Source: Brevibacillus_D fluminis_A (GTDB lineage Bacteria; Bacillota; Bacilli; Brevibacillales; Brevibacillaceae). From it: a DNA stretch of 64,000 bases. The stretch lies in the NCBI RefSeq assembly GCF_052072235.1, contig NZ_CM125436.1, positions 1,048,001 to 1,112,000 on the forward strand, written 5' to 3'. The notes under the pieces are model-generated. The model saw only the letters and a program-made list of their open reading frames with translations. It searched no databases and was not told the origin of the DNA. How positions within the stretch are numbered: position 1 is the first letter of the stretch; each line of letters opens with the position of its first letter. Of the stretch, positions 33,495-44,305 are shown piece after piece. Made by a program: the position numbers and the translations under genes.

Positions 33495-36400
33495 ATGATG
33501 AAGCGAGGTCATTCCTTTTTTCTTGGATCTTTGATCACCGCACTGTTGGTGACCGGCATTTCACCGGTACCCGCCGCGCAGGCGGCTCCGAGGAAGGCAG
33601 CTTCTCCAAAGGCAGCAGACGGAGAGCTGATCGTTCGATATAAACAGCCAAAAAAGCAGCAAATTCACGCGCTGCACGCAGCATCCCGCACCACGAGCAT
33701 CGACGGAAAGACCGTTTTGCTGAAAACGGATGCAGACACGATGGAAGAGACGGCAGCGACGATCGCCAAAGATCCGGACGTCGCGTTCGTGGAGCCCAAC
33801 TATATTTACCATGCTTCCGGATCATCCGGCGGCGGTGCAGGCTCATCGGTTGTCGACGATCCGCACTATGACGATTTGTGGGGGCTTCGGGCAATCGATG
33901 CGCCGCAAGCCTGGGATACGCTCGCCTCTTGGCAAGGGCGGAAAATGGGGCAGGTGACGGTTGCCGTCGTGGACACCGGGGTGGACGCGAGCCATCCCGA
34001 TCTGGCGGGGCGCGTGCTTGCGAACGGCTACAACACCGTCGCAGGCAACACGAACACGTTTGATGACGACGGACACGGCACGCACGTCTCCGGTACGATC
34101 GCCGCAGTCGCCAATAACGGCATAGGCGTCACGGGCGTAGCCGGCTCGGCGAACGTTCGCATCTTGCCGATCAAGGTGCTCGATGACAAGGGCGAAGGCA
34201 CGGCGCTGCAAATCGCCCAGGGTGTGGACAAGGCGGTCGAACTGGGCGCCGATATCATCAATATGAGTCTCGGCGGCTTGGGAAGAAGCCGTCTGCTGGA
34301 AGAATCGATTCACAACGCGACGCAAAAAGGCGTGCTTGTCATCGTAGCGGCGGGCAATGAAACCGACGATGCGGAAGGCTATGCGCCGGCATCGTTTGCG
34401 GACGTTGTGACGGTCGCGTCTGTCGACAAGCAGAACCAGCCCTCGTATTTCAGCAATTACGGCAGCCCGATTGATGTGGCTGCGCCCGGCGAAAACATTT
34501 TGAGCACGGTGCCAGGCGGGGAATACGATTCGTATGACGGTACCTCGATGGCGACGCCGCATGTGGCCGCAGCTGCCGCATTGGTCAAGATGACCCATCC
34601 GAGCTGGGGGCCGGAAGAAATCAGGGCTGCCCTGGAGCAAACCGCAGCGGATCTCGGCAAGCCGGGCGTCGATGCCACGACCGGGCATGGGCTGCTGCAG
34701 GTGGACAAAGCGCTCGCTTATGACGCCACACCTGTAATGCGAGTTGTGTCACCTGGCCGCAGCAGCGATCTGTGGGGGACGTTCGCCATCGAGGCGGCGG
34801 TCATCAACCGGGAGGCGGTATCGGTGCGGATTGCCGACAATGCTGGCCATGAGCTGGTCACCTTGCCGGTTGAAGGCGGCAAAATCAGCGGGCGCATCGA
34901 TAGCGGTTCGCTTGGCACAGGCAAGCAAACGCTGCGTCTGCAGGCGTATGATGCGCATGCTCGCACAGTCGGCGAGGAACTCAGCTGGCCGGTCACGGTT
35001 CATCAGGGCGCAGACGGCGGCTTGCGCGTGACCGTCACCGATGCAGAAGGCAGACCGGCTGACGGTGCGCAGGTTGTGCTCTACAGCACAGACGGACCGG
35101 GCAAAGGCTACGAAGAGGTCGCCCGCTATTTTGCCAACGAACAAGGGTATTGCTACCTGCCCAAATCGGTGCGCAACCCGGACGAGCAGTACGTAGTCGT
35201 AGCCAACTACTTTGATTGGGATACAGGCAATCCGTTTACGTTTTACCAGCGACTGTCTGATGTGGGCAGCCAAAATGACGTGGCGCTCGCATTTGGCGAA
35301 ACCCATCCGCTGTCGGTCAACGTCCTGTCAAACGGCAAGGCCCAGCCGTTAGCCGACACATCCCTCGTGCTCGTGCCGCACGCGGCCGGAATGGAGGCGG
35401 AGCCGATCGAATTGCTGTTCGAGCCGAACCAAAAAGGGCAGTTCGACATCCATCTGCCGGATGGGACGTATACGGCATACGCGTTGCGCCATGCCGCTTC
35501 CGGCCAAAACTACTATGTCGAGCAAGACGTCACGGTAGCCGATGAGGCACAGAAGCTGACGTTCGATCTGGACAAGGCGGTTCCTGTCCGCTTTACGCTT
35601 CCAAAAGGAGCGAATGGCGGGATCTGGACGCCGGAGAGCAAGCTTGCGCTGAACCAATATGGCGTGTACTTCAAGGCGAAGCAGCCGATTTTGGTCACGC
35701 CCGCCGAAGAGCTTGCGAACTACAGCGTCAGCTTTGGGCAAACCGTAGGCAAAAAACGGTACTATTACGAGCTGAAAGCAGACAAGCCGCTAGACTGGAC
35801 GGAAACGAAAAGCATCTCGCTGCTTGCCCGGGCAAAGGCACAGACGGATGACCAAGATGCTGACGTCGAGACCGTGAAACCCGGCGACTGGCTGGATCTC
35901 GACTATACGCTTCGCTACAATGACAGGCATATGCTCGGCGTGCTCGGCCTCGCGGAGCAAAATGCGGCGGGTGCCCCGGTGAAGCCAAACGGCGTGTCCG
36001 GTCAGCTTTTGCTGCCAAGGGCTGCTGCGACAGGCGAACAGCCTGCCGTACAGGAAATCACGCCGCAGGTGAAAATCACGGATCAAGAGGGCAAGGAAGT
36101 TTGGACGGGTGCACAATCGCGGCCGTTCATCGTGCCGGACGATCCTGCGCTCACCAGCGGCCGTTACAAGCTTAGCCTCGATTTCACCGGGTATCCGTTT
36201 GCGGTCAGGCCGCAGACGCTCGGCGTGCGGGACATTTTGCTGAAGCGTGCCAGCAGCATGGTGGATGTGAGCTACACCGATCCCGAGGGCGTCGGCTTTT
36301 CGCAAGCGCTGCTGCGCGTGTATGACGACAAGACGGGCAACCTCGTAGCGGAAGAGCCTTATTATGGCGATCTGTTCGGCGGGAATGGAACAAAGGAAGG

Positions 36401-37520
36401 CGAGCCGCTTCATTTCAAGCTCGAGGATGTGGCAACGGGCAAAACATACCGCTTCCAACTGGCGGCACTGACGAAGGAGCATATTCCGCTGTTTTCCGAG
36501 CAGACGATTCGCGTCACAGATTCCGCTGTCAGCATCGATCTATCGAGCAAGGAAGCGGGGCTGACCAAAGTATCGCTCGGGTCCGATTCGGACTTCATCC
36601 TTGGCATCAAGCGGGGGGAAAAAGCGCTGCCGTTCATGGAAGAAGCGGGCGCAGACGGCTACTTCTGGCTGCAGCCGGGAACCTATCAGGTGACACTCGG
36701 CAATCTGGATGCGGACAAGCCTTACTTTTTCGAGGACACGATCGAGGTGGACGGCGGCGAGTATCAGATCGATGCCGAGCCGGACTACAGCCAGCTGAAA
36801 AAAATCGCGATCGACATGCCGAGTCAAAAGGAAGAATACACCCTTAGCTTTACCTACGACATCGAGCATCCGTTCGGTTTCGGGTCAGGGACAATCCTCG
36901 TTCTGATGAAAGGCGACGCCGAGCTGTACATGTCCGAAGAGATGATCAAGGCGCTCCCGATGGACATTTCGCGCACAGAACAAATCGATGGCAACAGCGT
37001 GACGATCCAATGGAGTCCAGCGCTCGCGCCGACGGATGACGGGTACGTGATCCAGTTTGACAAAACAACCGAGCCGACGCTCTCGTTGGCAACAGACAAA
37101 GAGACGTACCATAACGGAGATACGCTGGGCGTGTCCATCGATGTGACCGACGACCACGGCAACAAGATCACCGCCATGTTCAACTCACCGGAAGCCAGCC
37201 AAAGCAAGCAGAGCCAAAAAACAAGCCGGGGCCAAATCGTGCGCCAGCGAGTCGTGAAGAACGAAAACGGCCAAACCGCCATCCTGCGCTATGACTGGCA
37301 AGCAGGGGCGTATCAGACCATCGAGTCCAACGAAATTTACCCGCGCATCCAGCTGCAAAAAGACGGAGAAAAATTAGATTCTGTGAAGCAAATGGAAAAC
37401 TGGACCGAATACCACTACGACCTCCCAGACGTGACAGAACCAACCGAATACACCCTCCTCTGGTCGCTCAGCTTTCCGTATGAACGGAAAGCCGAACTAG
37501 CGATCAAACAAGAGGAGTAA
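33495..37520 (+). CDS. Large secreted subtilisin-like serine protease (S8)
   Basis: 1341 residues. A signal peptide (1 to about 30, ending PAAQA), an inhibitor-type propeptide (about 45-105), then the S8 catalytic domain with Asp160 (VDTGVD), His194 (GHGTHVSGT) and Ser351 (GTSMATPHVA). The remaining ~930 residues hold several Ig-like or carboxypeptidase-regulatory-like beta domains; no sortase or SLH anchor is visible. The protease is probably exported and autoprocessed. GTG at 33483 is an alternative start, but ATG 33495 is better spaced from AAGGTG. Confidence 0.92.
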   Translation: MMKRGHSFFLGSLITALLVTGISPVPAAQAAPRKAASPKAADGELIVRYKQPKKQQIHALHAASRTTSIDGKTVLLKTDADTMEETAATIAKDPDVAFVEPNYIYHASGSSGGGAGSSVVDDPHYDDLWGLRAIDAPQAWDTLASWQGRKMGQVTVAVVDTGVDASHPDLAGRVLANGYNTVAGNTNTFDDDGHGTHVSGTIAAVANNGIGVTGVAGSANVRILPIKVLDDKGEGTALQIAQGVDKAVELGADIINMSLGGLGRSRLLEESIHNATQKGVLVIVAAGNETDDAEGYAPASFADVVTVASVDKQNQPSYFSNYGSPIDVAAPGENILSTVPGGEYDSYDGTSMATPHVAAAAALVKMTHPSWGPEEIRAALEQTAADLGKPGVDATTGHGLLQVDKALAYDATPVMRVVSPGRSSDLWGTFAIEAAVINREAVSVRIADNAGHELVTLPVEGGKISGRIDSGSLGTGKQTLRLQAYDAHARTVGEELSWPVTVHQGADGGLRVTVTDAEGRPADGAQVVLYSTDGPGKGYEEVARYFANEQGYCYLPKSVRNPDEQYVVVANYFDWDTGNPFTFYQRLSDVGSQNDVALAFGETHPLSVNVLSNGKAQPLADTSLVLVPHAAGMEAEPIELLFEPNQKGQFDIHLPDGTYTAYALRHAASGQNYYVEQDVTVADEAQKLTFDLDKAVPVRFTLPKGANGGIWTPESKLALNQYGVYFKAKQPILVTPAEELANYSVSFGQTVGKKRYYYELKADKPLDWTETKSISLLARAKAQTDDQDADVETVKPGDWLDLDYTLRYNDRHMLGVLGLAEQNAAGAPVKPNGVSGQLLLPRAAATGEQPAVQEITPQVKITDQEGKEVWTGAQSRPFIVPDDPALTSGRYKLSLDFTGYPFAVRPQTLGVRDILLKRASSMVDVSYTDPEGVGFSQALLRVYDDKTGNLVAEEPYYGDLFGGNGTKEGEPLHFKLEDVATGKTYRFQLAALTKEHIPLFSEQTIRVTDSAVSIDLSSKEAGLTKVSLGSDSDFILGIKRGEKALPFMEEAGADGYFWLQPGTYQVTLGNLDADKPYFFEDTIEVDGGEYQIDAEPDYSQLKKIAIDMPSQKEEYTLSFTYDIEHPFGFGSGTILVLMKGDAELYMSEEMIKALPMDISRTEQIDGNSVTIQWSPALAPTDDGYVIQFDKTTEPTLSLATDKETYHNGDTLGVSIDVTDDHGNKITAMFNSPEASQSKQSQKTSRGQIVRQRVVKNENGQTAILRYDWQAGAYQTIESNEIYPRIQLQKDGEKLDSVKQMENWTEYHYDLPDVTEPTEYTLLWSLSFPYERKAELAIKQEE

Positions 37521-37540
37521 AAAGAGCAACGCACATATGA

Positions 37541-37577
37541 AAAAAGCAGGCTGCCCAAAAAAGGCATCCTGCTTTTT
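37541..37577 (+). terminator. Terminator of the S8 protease gene
   Basis: Arms AAAAAGCAGGCTGCC and GGCATCCTGCTTTTT with one mismatch and an A-rich loop. Confidence 0.85.
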
Positions 37578-37606
37578 CTTTCAAAATCGTTCCCATCCCA
37601 TCCCAA

Positions 37607-37724
37607 ATAATCGAAGAAAAGCGCTTTGCCAAGCAGCCACACAGGATTTTTGCAAGAAAGTGGAACGAAAGGCTCTGACAATGCCAGCCAGGCTTTCGCC
37701 CAAAAATGAAAACGCTTTTGCGCC
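37607..37724. repeat. Left copy of an inverted intergenic duplication
   Basis: This stretch is matched in reverse orientation by 37769-37896. Shared blocks include ATAATCG, AGGATTTTTGCAAGAAAG, GAAAGGC and CCCAAAAATGAAAAC, separated by small insertions. No reading frame is conserved between copies. Confidence 0.75.
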
Positions 37725-37768
37725 ACATACCCCCCTGAGATACTCCCGCCGCGCAGCGTGTGGCATTG

Positions 37769-37896
37769 GGGCGCAGTTTTCATTTTTGGGGGAAAGCCGT
37801 TCACCCCGACCCCCAGCAGGCATAGTCATGCCTTTCGTGGAACTTTCTTGCAAAAATCCTCCCGAGCAGCAGCGTACAACGCGCTTCCCCGATTAT
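37769..37896. repeat. Right copy of the inverted intergenic duplication
   Basis: Reverse-oriented partner of 37607-37724. Its outer edge coincides with the stop codon of the LysR gene, so it is that gene's 3' flank; the left copy looks like the same flank placed in the other direction. A transcript across both would form a long stem with a ~45-nt loop. Confidence 0.75.
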
Positions 37897-38771
37897 GCCC
37901 CCGTCAACACCATCTCCAAAAACTTCAAATGAGCCTTCGACAGCCATTTGTTTTTATGATAAGAAATCTGCCCAAAAAACAGCAGATCATCATCAGCAGC
38001 GGGCTCGATGACCTTCAGCTGTTGCTCCAAAACGAGCGCATTCACGCTGATGGAAGGCATCAGGCTGATCCCCAAACCGCTGGCCACGCATCGCTTCATC
38101 GCCTCCATGCTGCTGAACTCCAGGTAGTTGCCGGTCGGAATGCCTTTTTCCGTCAAATACCCCTGGAAAAATCGCCGCAGCGCGCAGTTTCCCTCGCTGA
38201 AAATGATGCACTCGTCCTTGATGTCATCGATCGATTGAAACGAATGGTTCTTTTCGCCAATGAAGACCAGCGGTACCTCGGCGATGACTTCTGTCGTGAG
38301 CTGAGGGTCGCTGACTTTCGGCTCCAGCGTGATCGCAAAGTCCAGCTCACCGGTATGAAGCCGTTCGCGCAGCTGCTGGCAGTAGTCATCGACCAAAGAA
38401 AAGGTGACATCCGGGTACCGTTTTTTATACGCGGCGAGCACGGCCCCCAGCTTGTAGACGGTCATCGTTTCGGACGCCCCGATGCGAATCTCGCCTTTCA
38501 GCGTCTCGTCTGTGGCGGAAATATGCTTGATTTTGGCATAGGACGTCAAAAGCTCGACGACGTACTGGTACAGCTCTTGCCCGGCCGCCGTCAACTGAAT
38601 CTGTTTGCCCAACCGGTCGAACAAGGGAACGCCCAGCTCCTCTTCCAGCTGCTGAATATGCGAGGTGATCGAAGCCTGCGAATATTGAAGGGCATTGGCT
38701 GCCTTCGTGAAGCTGTTCAGGTCGACAACCGCTTTAAACGATTGGAATTGACGGATTTCGATAGGACTCAC
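37893..38771 (-). CDS. LysR-family transcriptional regulator
   Basis: 292 residues with the LysR winged helix (IEIRQFQSFKAVVDLNSFTKAA, shown from residue 4, then QASITSHIQQLEEELG) and a substrate-binding effector domain. GTG at 38771 is the only common start codon, but the GGAG sits directly against it; the family usually starts at the equivalent of Ile4, where an ATC codon has proper spacing to GGAGTGA. The start is thus uncertain. Divergent from a cysteine hydrolase-LysE pair. Confidence 0.87.
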   Translation of the reverse strand: MSPIEIRQFQSFKAVVDLNSFTKAANALQYSQASITSHIQQLEEELGVPLFDRLGKQIQLTAAGQELYQYVVELLTSYAKIKHISATDETLKGEIRIGASETMTVYKLGAVLAAYKKRYPDVTFSLVDDYCQQLRERLHTGELDFAITLEPKVSDPQLTTEVIAEVPLVFIGEKNHSFQSIDDIKDECIIFSEGNCALRRFFQGYLTEKGIPTGNYLEFSSMEAMKRCVASGLGISLMPSISVNALVLEQQLKVIEPAADDDLLFFGQISYHKNKWLSKAHLKFLEMVLTGA

Positions 38772-38795
38772 TCCGTTCGGTAGGTTATTCAGAAA

Positions 38796-38816
38796 AACTG
38801 AATGTTAGTTTCAGTT
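38796..38816. promoter_or_regulatory. Palindrome in the LysR/hydrolase divergent region
   Basis: Perfect arms AACTGAA and TTCAGTT with a 7-nt spacer, 25 bp upstream of the LysR gene. Size and position fit a LysR-type T-N11-A binding site. Confidence 0.5.
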
Positions 38817-38910
38817 AATTCAATTTTACGAATGCTTTATTCTACCATATGATCGTAGCAAGGAGGTAGCGCGAAGCAAGCCGCCTTCACCACAAACAGG
38901 AGGAATATAG

Positions 38911-39462
38911 ATGAAACTCACAGCCAATACCGGTTTGCTCTTGATCGATGTGCAAAACCATTTCGACGATCCGTCGTTAGGAAACCGAAACAATCCGCAC
39001 GCGGAAGAAAATATGGCGACATTGCTGCACAGATGGAGAGAGACGAATCGTCCGGTCATTCACATCCAGCATATCAGCAACCCTTCCTTGCCGCATCATC
39101 CCGGCCGTGATATCAAAGACATCGTCGCGCCGCTCCCCGGTGAGCCGGTCATGGTGAAAAATGTGAACAGCGCGTTTATCGGGACCGACCTCGAACGCCA
39201 TCTGCGGGAAGCGGGGATCGAGACGCTGGTCATCGTCGGGCTGACAACCGATCATTGCGTTTCCACGACAACCCGGATGGCAAAAAATCTCGGCTTCACC
39301 CCGTACATCGTGTCTGACGCGACGGCCACTTTTGAGCGAGTCAGCTTTGACGGAAAACAGCATGCGGCAGAAGACATCCATCGCCTGGCGCTGGTCAGCC
39401 TGCACGAGGAATTCGCTACCGTCATCGATACGAAAGGCATTCTGGAATTGCTGGAAGGGTAA
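38911..39462 (+). CDS. Isochorismatase-like cysteine hydrolase
   Basis: 183 residues. Catalytic triad Asp13 (LLIDVQNHF), Lys83 (VMVKNVNSAF) and Cys116 (TTDHCVSTT) is complete, as in nicotinamidases and related amidases. It may hydrolyse an amide or N-carbamoyl compound. ACAGGAGGAA precedes the start. It lies 4 bp from a LysE-type exporter gene, so product or substrate may be exported; LysR would control both. Confidence 0.9.
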   Translation: MKLTANTGLLLIDVQNHFDDPSLGNRNNPHAEENMATLLHRWRETNRPVIHIQHISNPSLPHHPGRDIKDIVAPLPGEPVMVKNVNSAFIGTDLERHLREAGIETLVIVGLTTDHCVSTTTRMAKNLGFTPYIVSDATATFERVSFDGKQHAAEDIHRLALVSLHEEFATVIDTKGILELLEG

Positions 39463-39466
39463 AGAC

Positions 39467-40129
39467 ATGGGGCTGCTGCTGCAATATTTGATTTTCGGCG
39501 TCACGCTGGCGATCTCGATCGGGCCGGTCAACATCGAGCTGATCAAGCGAGGCGTGACGAAAGGCTTCTTGTCCTCATGGCTGGTCGGGATTGGCGGCAT
39601 GACAGCCGATTTCCTCATTCTCAGCATCGTCTACGTCGGCGTGGGCACGTACCTCGCCGCCGATCTTGCCCAGCTTGTGTTTGGTGTCATCGGTGCATTG
39701 ATGCTGATAATGATCGGCATCCAAAATGCTCGCACCAAACCGCCGCAGATAGATACGGTCTCTGCGGCAAGTGAGGCGGGCCACCGGAAGGAGAAGCGAT
39801 CTTTTGTGACAGGCTTTCTTCTGGCGATTGCCAATCCGCTGAACCTGGTGTTCTGGGCTGGTATTTACAGCTCGCTGCCCAGCGGTAGTCAGTCGCAGAC
39901 GATCACGCCTTCGGTGTTACTCGTTTTCATTTTTATCGGGATCGCGATCGCGAACCTGTTTGTCGCAGGGCTGTCGTCACTGGGCAAATCATTCGTGAAG
40001 CCAGCCGGACTGCGGTTCATCTCCGTGGCATCCGGCATTGTCTTGATCGGGTACGGCTGCTGGATCGGTTATTCTACCGTGTCGTCCAAATTCGCGGGTG
40101 TCGTCCATACGTTTTTGCCAGGGGCATAA
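39467..40129 (+). CDS. LysE-family amino-acid exporter
   Basis: 220 residues with six hydrophobic segments. The N-terminal SIGPVNIELIKRGVTKGF is the conserved LysE/RhtB motif. It exports an amino acid or related compound. The start at 39467 follows GGAAGGG within the previous gene's end; two bicistronic genes are presumably co-transcribed. Confidence 0.9.
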   Translation: MGLLLQYLIFGVTLAISIGPVNIELIKRGVTKGFLSSWLVGIGGMTADFLILSIVYVGVGTYLAADLAQLVFGVIGALMLIMIGIQNARTKPPQIDTVSAASEAGHRKEKRSFVTGFLLAIANPLNLVFWAGIYSSLPSGSQSQTITPSVLLVFIFIGIAIANLFVAGLSSLGKSFVKPAGLRFISVASGIVLIGYGCWIGYSTVSSKFAGVVHTFLPGA

Positions 40130-40223
40130 TTTCATCAAGCTGTCATGGGGTGCAATCGTCTATGGCAGTTTTTTTCCGCTCAGTCGAGCAAGGTAAGGAT
40201 GACAGCTGCCGAATGCTCGATGA

Positions 40224-40385
40224 AAGACCGGTTGGGGCGTAGTTTCGCTGCTGGGCGCGGCGGTCAGTGGCATCGCACTCGTGTTTTGGGCGTTGCCCCG
40301 CTCGAAGCCATCCCGCAACTGGTGCGAAAGTTTCATGCTGCAAATATGGAAAATGAAGTCGAGGACCTTTGCTGGAAAAAAATGA
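40224..40385 (+). pseudogene. C-terminal fragment of an MFS transporter
   Basis: One frame reads KTGWGVVSLLGAAVSGIALV then FWALPRSKPS and a stop. This is the last transmembrane helix and tail of a 12-helix MFS permease. The body of the gene is gone. The rest of 40130-40623 holds no other gene that I can support. Confidence 0.55.
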
Positions 40386-40623
40386 ATCTGAGTATGCAAG
40401 ATTGCAGGAATTATCCAGTATTGCATAATGTAAATTTGGAAAAAAGCGAATTTCGGTTCTTTTTGCGAAATATTCGATTGGCATGCGAATTGCTTGAAAA
40501 GAATAGCAGTGACTGTGAGAACCAAAGCGGGATTGCCCTTCCCCTTTGGCTTTTTTTCTATTTACATGCATGATGGGGCCGCGTTTGCTTACTACCAAAA
40601 AATCGAATGGCGGGGGTTTGTTC

Positions 40624-42348
40624 GTGAAGAGAAAAAGTTTGGCGATGAAATTGATCGTATCCATTCTAGCGATGATGACCATTCTGATGGCGGTTAACGT
40701 GTATGCCATCATGAAAAGCAACGCCAATGCAGCACAACGGACCGTGGAAAATTACAGTAAAGATTTGAGTGCCCATCTGAGCAAGCAGTTCGATGCCGAC
40801 GCGTATGCGACGTTTTTGCAGGAAATGAGCGAGAGCCAAACCTATTGGCAGCTGCGCAATCAGCTGAATCAATTCCGTCAGCAAACGGGTGCGCTTTATG
40901 TGTATACGATGGGGCTCAATTCGGAAGGAAAGCCGGTTTTGCTCGTCGATGGGCAGCCCAATGGTTCGGATGTCGCCTCGCCGATCGGGGAGACAACCGA
41001 TGTGACGCCTGCTTCTTTTGTGACATCCGTTCTCAAGGGAAACAGCGAAAGTACGGAAATCATGCATGATGAAAAGTACGGCGACTTCCTGACGGCAGGC
41101 TCTCCGATCATCGATAAGGAAGGGAAAGTGATCGGCGTCTTCTGTATCGATATGCCTGCGGACAAGATTCAGGAGATCGTGTCGGCTGTAACACAGGAGC
41201 AAATGCCTTCGATTCTCATACTCGCCATCTTGCTGCTTCTCTTGTTTACCGTTATCCTCTATTTGATCATCCGATCCGTCACCAATCCGCTAAAACGATT
41301 GAGCCAGTCTACCCGCACGGTAGCGACCGGCGATTTGCGCGAGCAGCTCATCGCTAAATCGAATGATGAGATCGGCGAGCTGACCCGCCATTATGGTGAG
41401 ATGATTGCCAATCTGCGCGAGATCGTCCACCAGGTAAACGACAGCGCCCTGCAAGTGTCAGGCGCTTCCCAGGAGCTGGAGACGACCGTCGAACAATCGG
41501 CAGAGGCGTCCGCAGAAGTCGCGATGATGATCGAATCGATGGCGGAAGGGGCCAGGCAGCAGGTGCAGATGGCAGAAGAGAGCAGTCGCTTCATCACGCA
41601 GCTGGTGGACGGCATCACGCAGATCGATGCACAGACAAAGCTCGTGCTGACCACTTCGCGGCAGTCGGCGCAAGAAGCGGAGCGAGGGGCGGAGTCGGTC
41701 GGCAAAGCAGCGCAGCAGATGGAGTCGATTGGCCAATCGGCGACGCGTACCGCACAGGTTATTGCACAGCTGCATGCGCGTTCGCAGGAAATCACGCAGT
41801 TTTTGGAGCGAATCGCGGGGATTGCGGCGCAGACCAACATGCTCGCCTTGAATGCGGCGATTGAAGCGGTGCGGGCAGGCGAGCACGGCCGGGGCTTTGC
41901 CGTCGTTGCGGATGAGGTGCGCAAGCTGGCGGAGCAATCGAAGCTGTTTTCCGCGCAAATCTCGCGTTTGATGCTGGAAATGAATGAGACCGCTTTCAGC
42001 GCCAGCGAAGAAATGGAGTTCGTATCGCAGGAAATCCAGTTGGGCAAGCTGGCTGTGAGTGAGGCAGGCGGGGCTTTTTCCAGCATCGTGCAGGCATCGC
42101 GGCAGGTGAGCCTGCAGATCGAGGAAGTGACCGCCGTAACCGCCAGCTTATCGGACGGCTCGTCGGAGGTGGCGGCCTGCATCCAGCAGATGGAGGGGAT
42201 CGCCCAAAACGCCTCCGCATATGCCGCGCAGGTGGACGATGCCGGAAAAATGCTGAATCAGTCGATGGATGAGATCTCCGCATCGGCGGAATCGCTGAAC
42301 CAGATGGCTTTGGATTTACGCGAGGTGGTCGATCGGTTTAAAATCTAA
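40624..42348 (+). CDS. Methyl-accepting chemotaxis protein with Cache-like sensor
   Basis: 574 residues. Transmembrane segment 1 (about 9-29), an extracytoplasmic single-Cache-like sensor of ~160 residues ending with KEGKVIGVFCIDMP, transmembrane segment 2 (about 195-220), HAMP (QSTRTVATGDLREQL) and the MCP signalling domain with LALNAAIEAVRAGEHGRGFA. Such sensors bind small organic acids or amino acids. GTG at 40624 follows GGGGG; ATG at 40645 is the alternative. Confidence 0.92.
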   Translation: MKRKSLAMKLIVSILAMMTILMAVNVYAIMKSNANAAQRTVENYSKDLSAHLSKQFDADAYATFLQEMSESQTYWQLRNQLNQFRQQTGALYVYTMGLNSEGKPVLLVDGQPNGSDVASPIGETTDVTPASFVTSVLKGNSESTEIMHDEKYGDFLTAGSPIIDKEGKVIGVFCIDMPADKIQEIVSAVTQEQMPSILILAILLLLLFTVILYLIIRSVTNPLKRLSQSTRTVATGDLREQLIAKSNDEIGELTRHYGEMIANLREIVHQVNDSALQVSGASQELETTVEQSAEASAEVAMMIESMAEGARQQVQMAEESSRFITQLVDGITQIDAQTKLVLTTSRQSAQEAERGAESVGKAAQQMESIGQSATRTAQVIAQLHARSQEITQFLERIAGIAAQTNMLALNAAIEAVRAGEHGRGFAVVADEVRKLAEQSKLFSAQISRLMLEMNETAFSASEEMEFVSQEIQLGKLAVSEAGGAFSSIVQASRQVSLQIEEVTAVTASLSDGSSEVAACIQQMEGIAQNASAYAAQVDDAGKMLNQSMDEISASAESLNQMALDLREVVDRFKI

Positions 42349-42372
42349 GAGATACCAAAAGGAGGAATGCTC

Positions 42373-44163
<1,791 letters not shown>

Positions 44164-44172
44164 CATCCAATG

Positions 44173-44216
44173 AAAAGAGCATCGGAGGAGTCGCCTTCCC
44201 GGTGTTCTTTTTCTTT
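44173..44216 (+). terminator. Terminator after the M3 peptidase
   Basis: Arms AAAAGAGCATCGG and CCGGTGTTCTTTT pair with wobbles and are followed by TCTTT. Confidence 0.7.
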
Positions 44217-44305
44217 GACAGAGGACCCTGCAAAAATGGTGCGGGAACTGTCGGATCGGTTCCTTTCACTTCTGCTACGCTATGGATGAGGAAAGGGGGA
44301 TGGAC

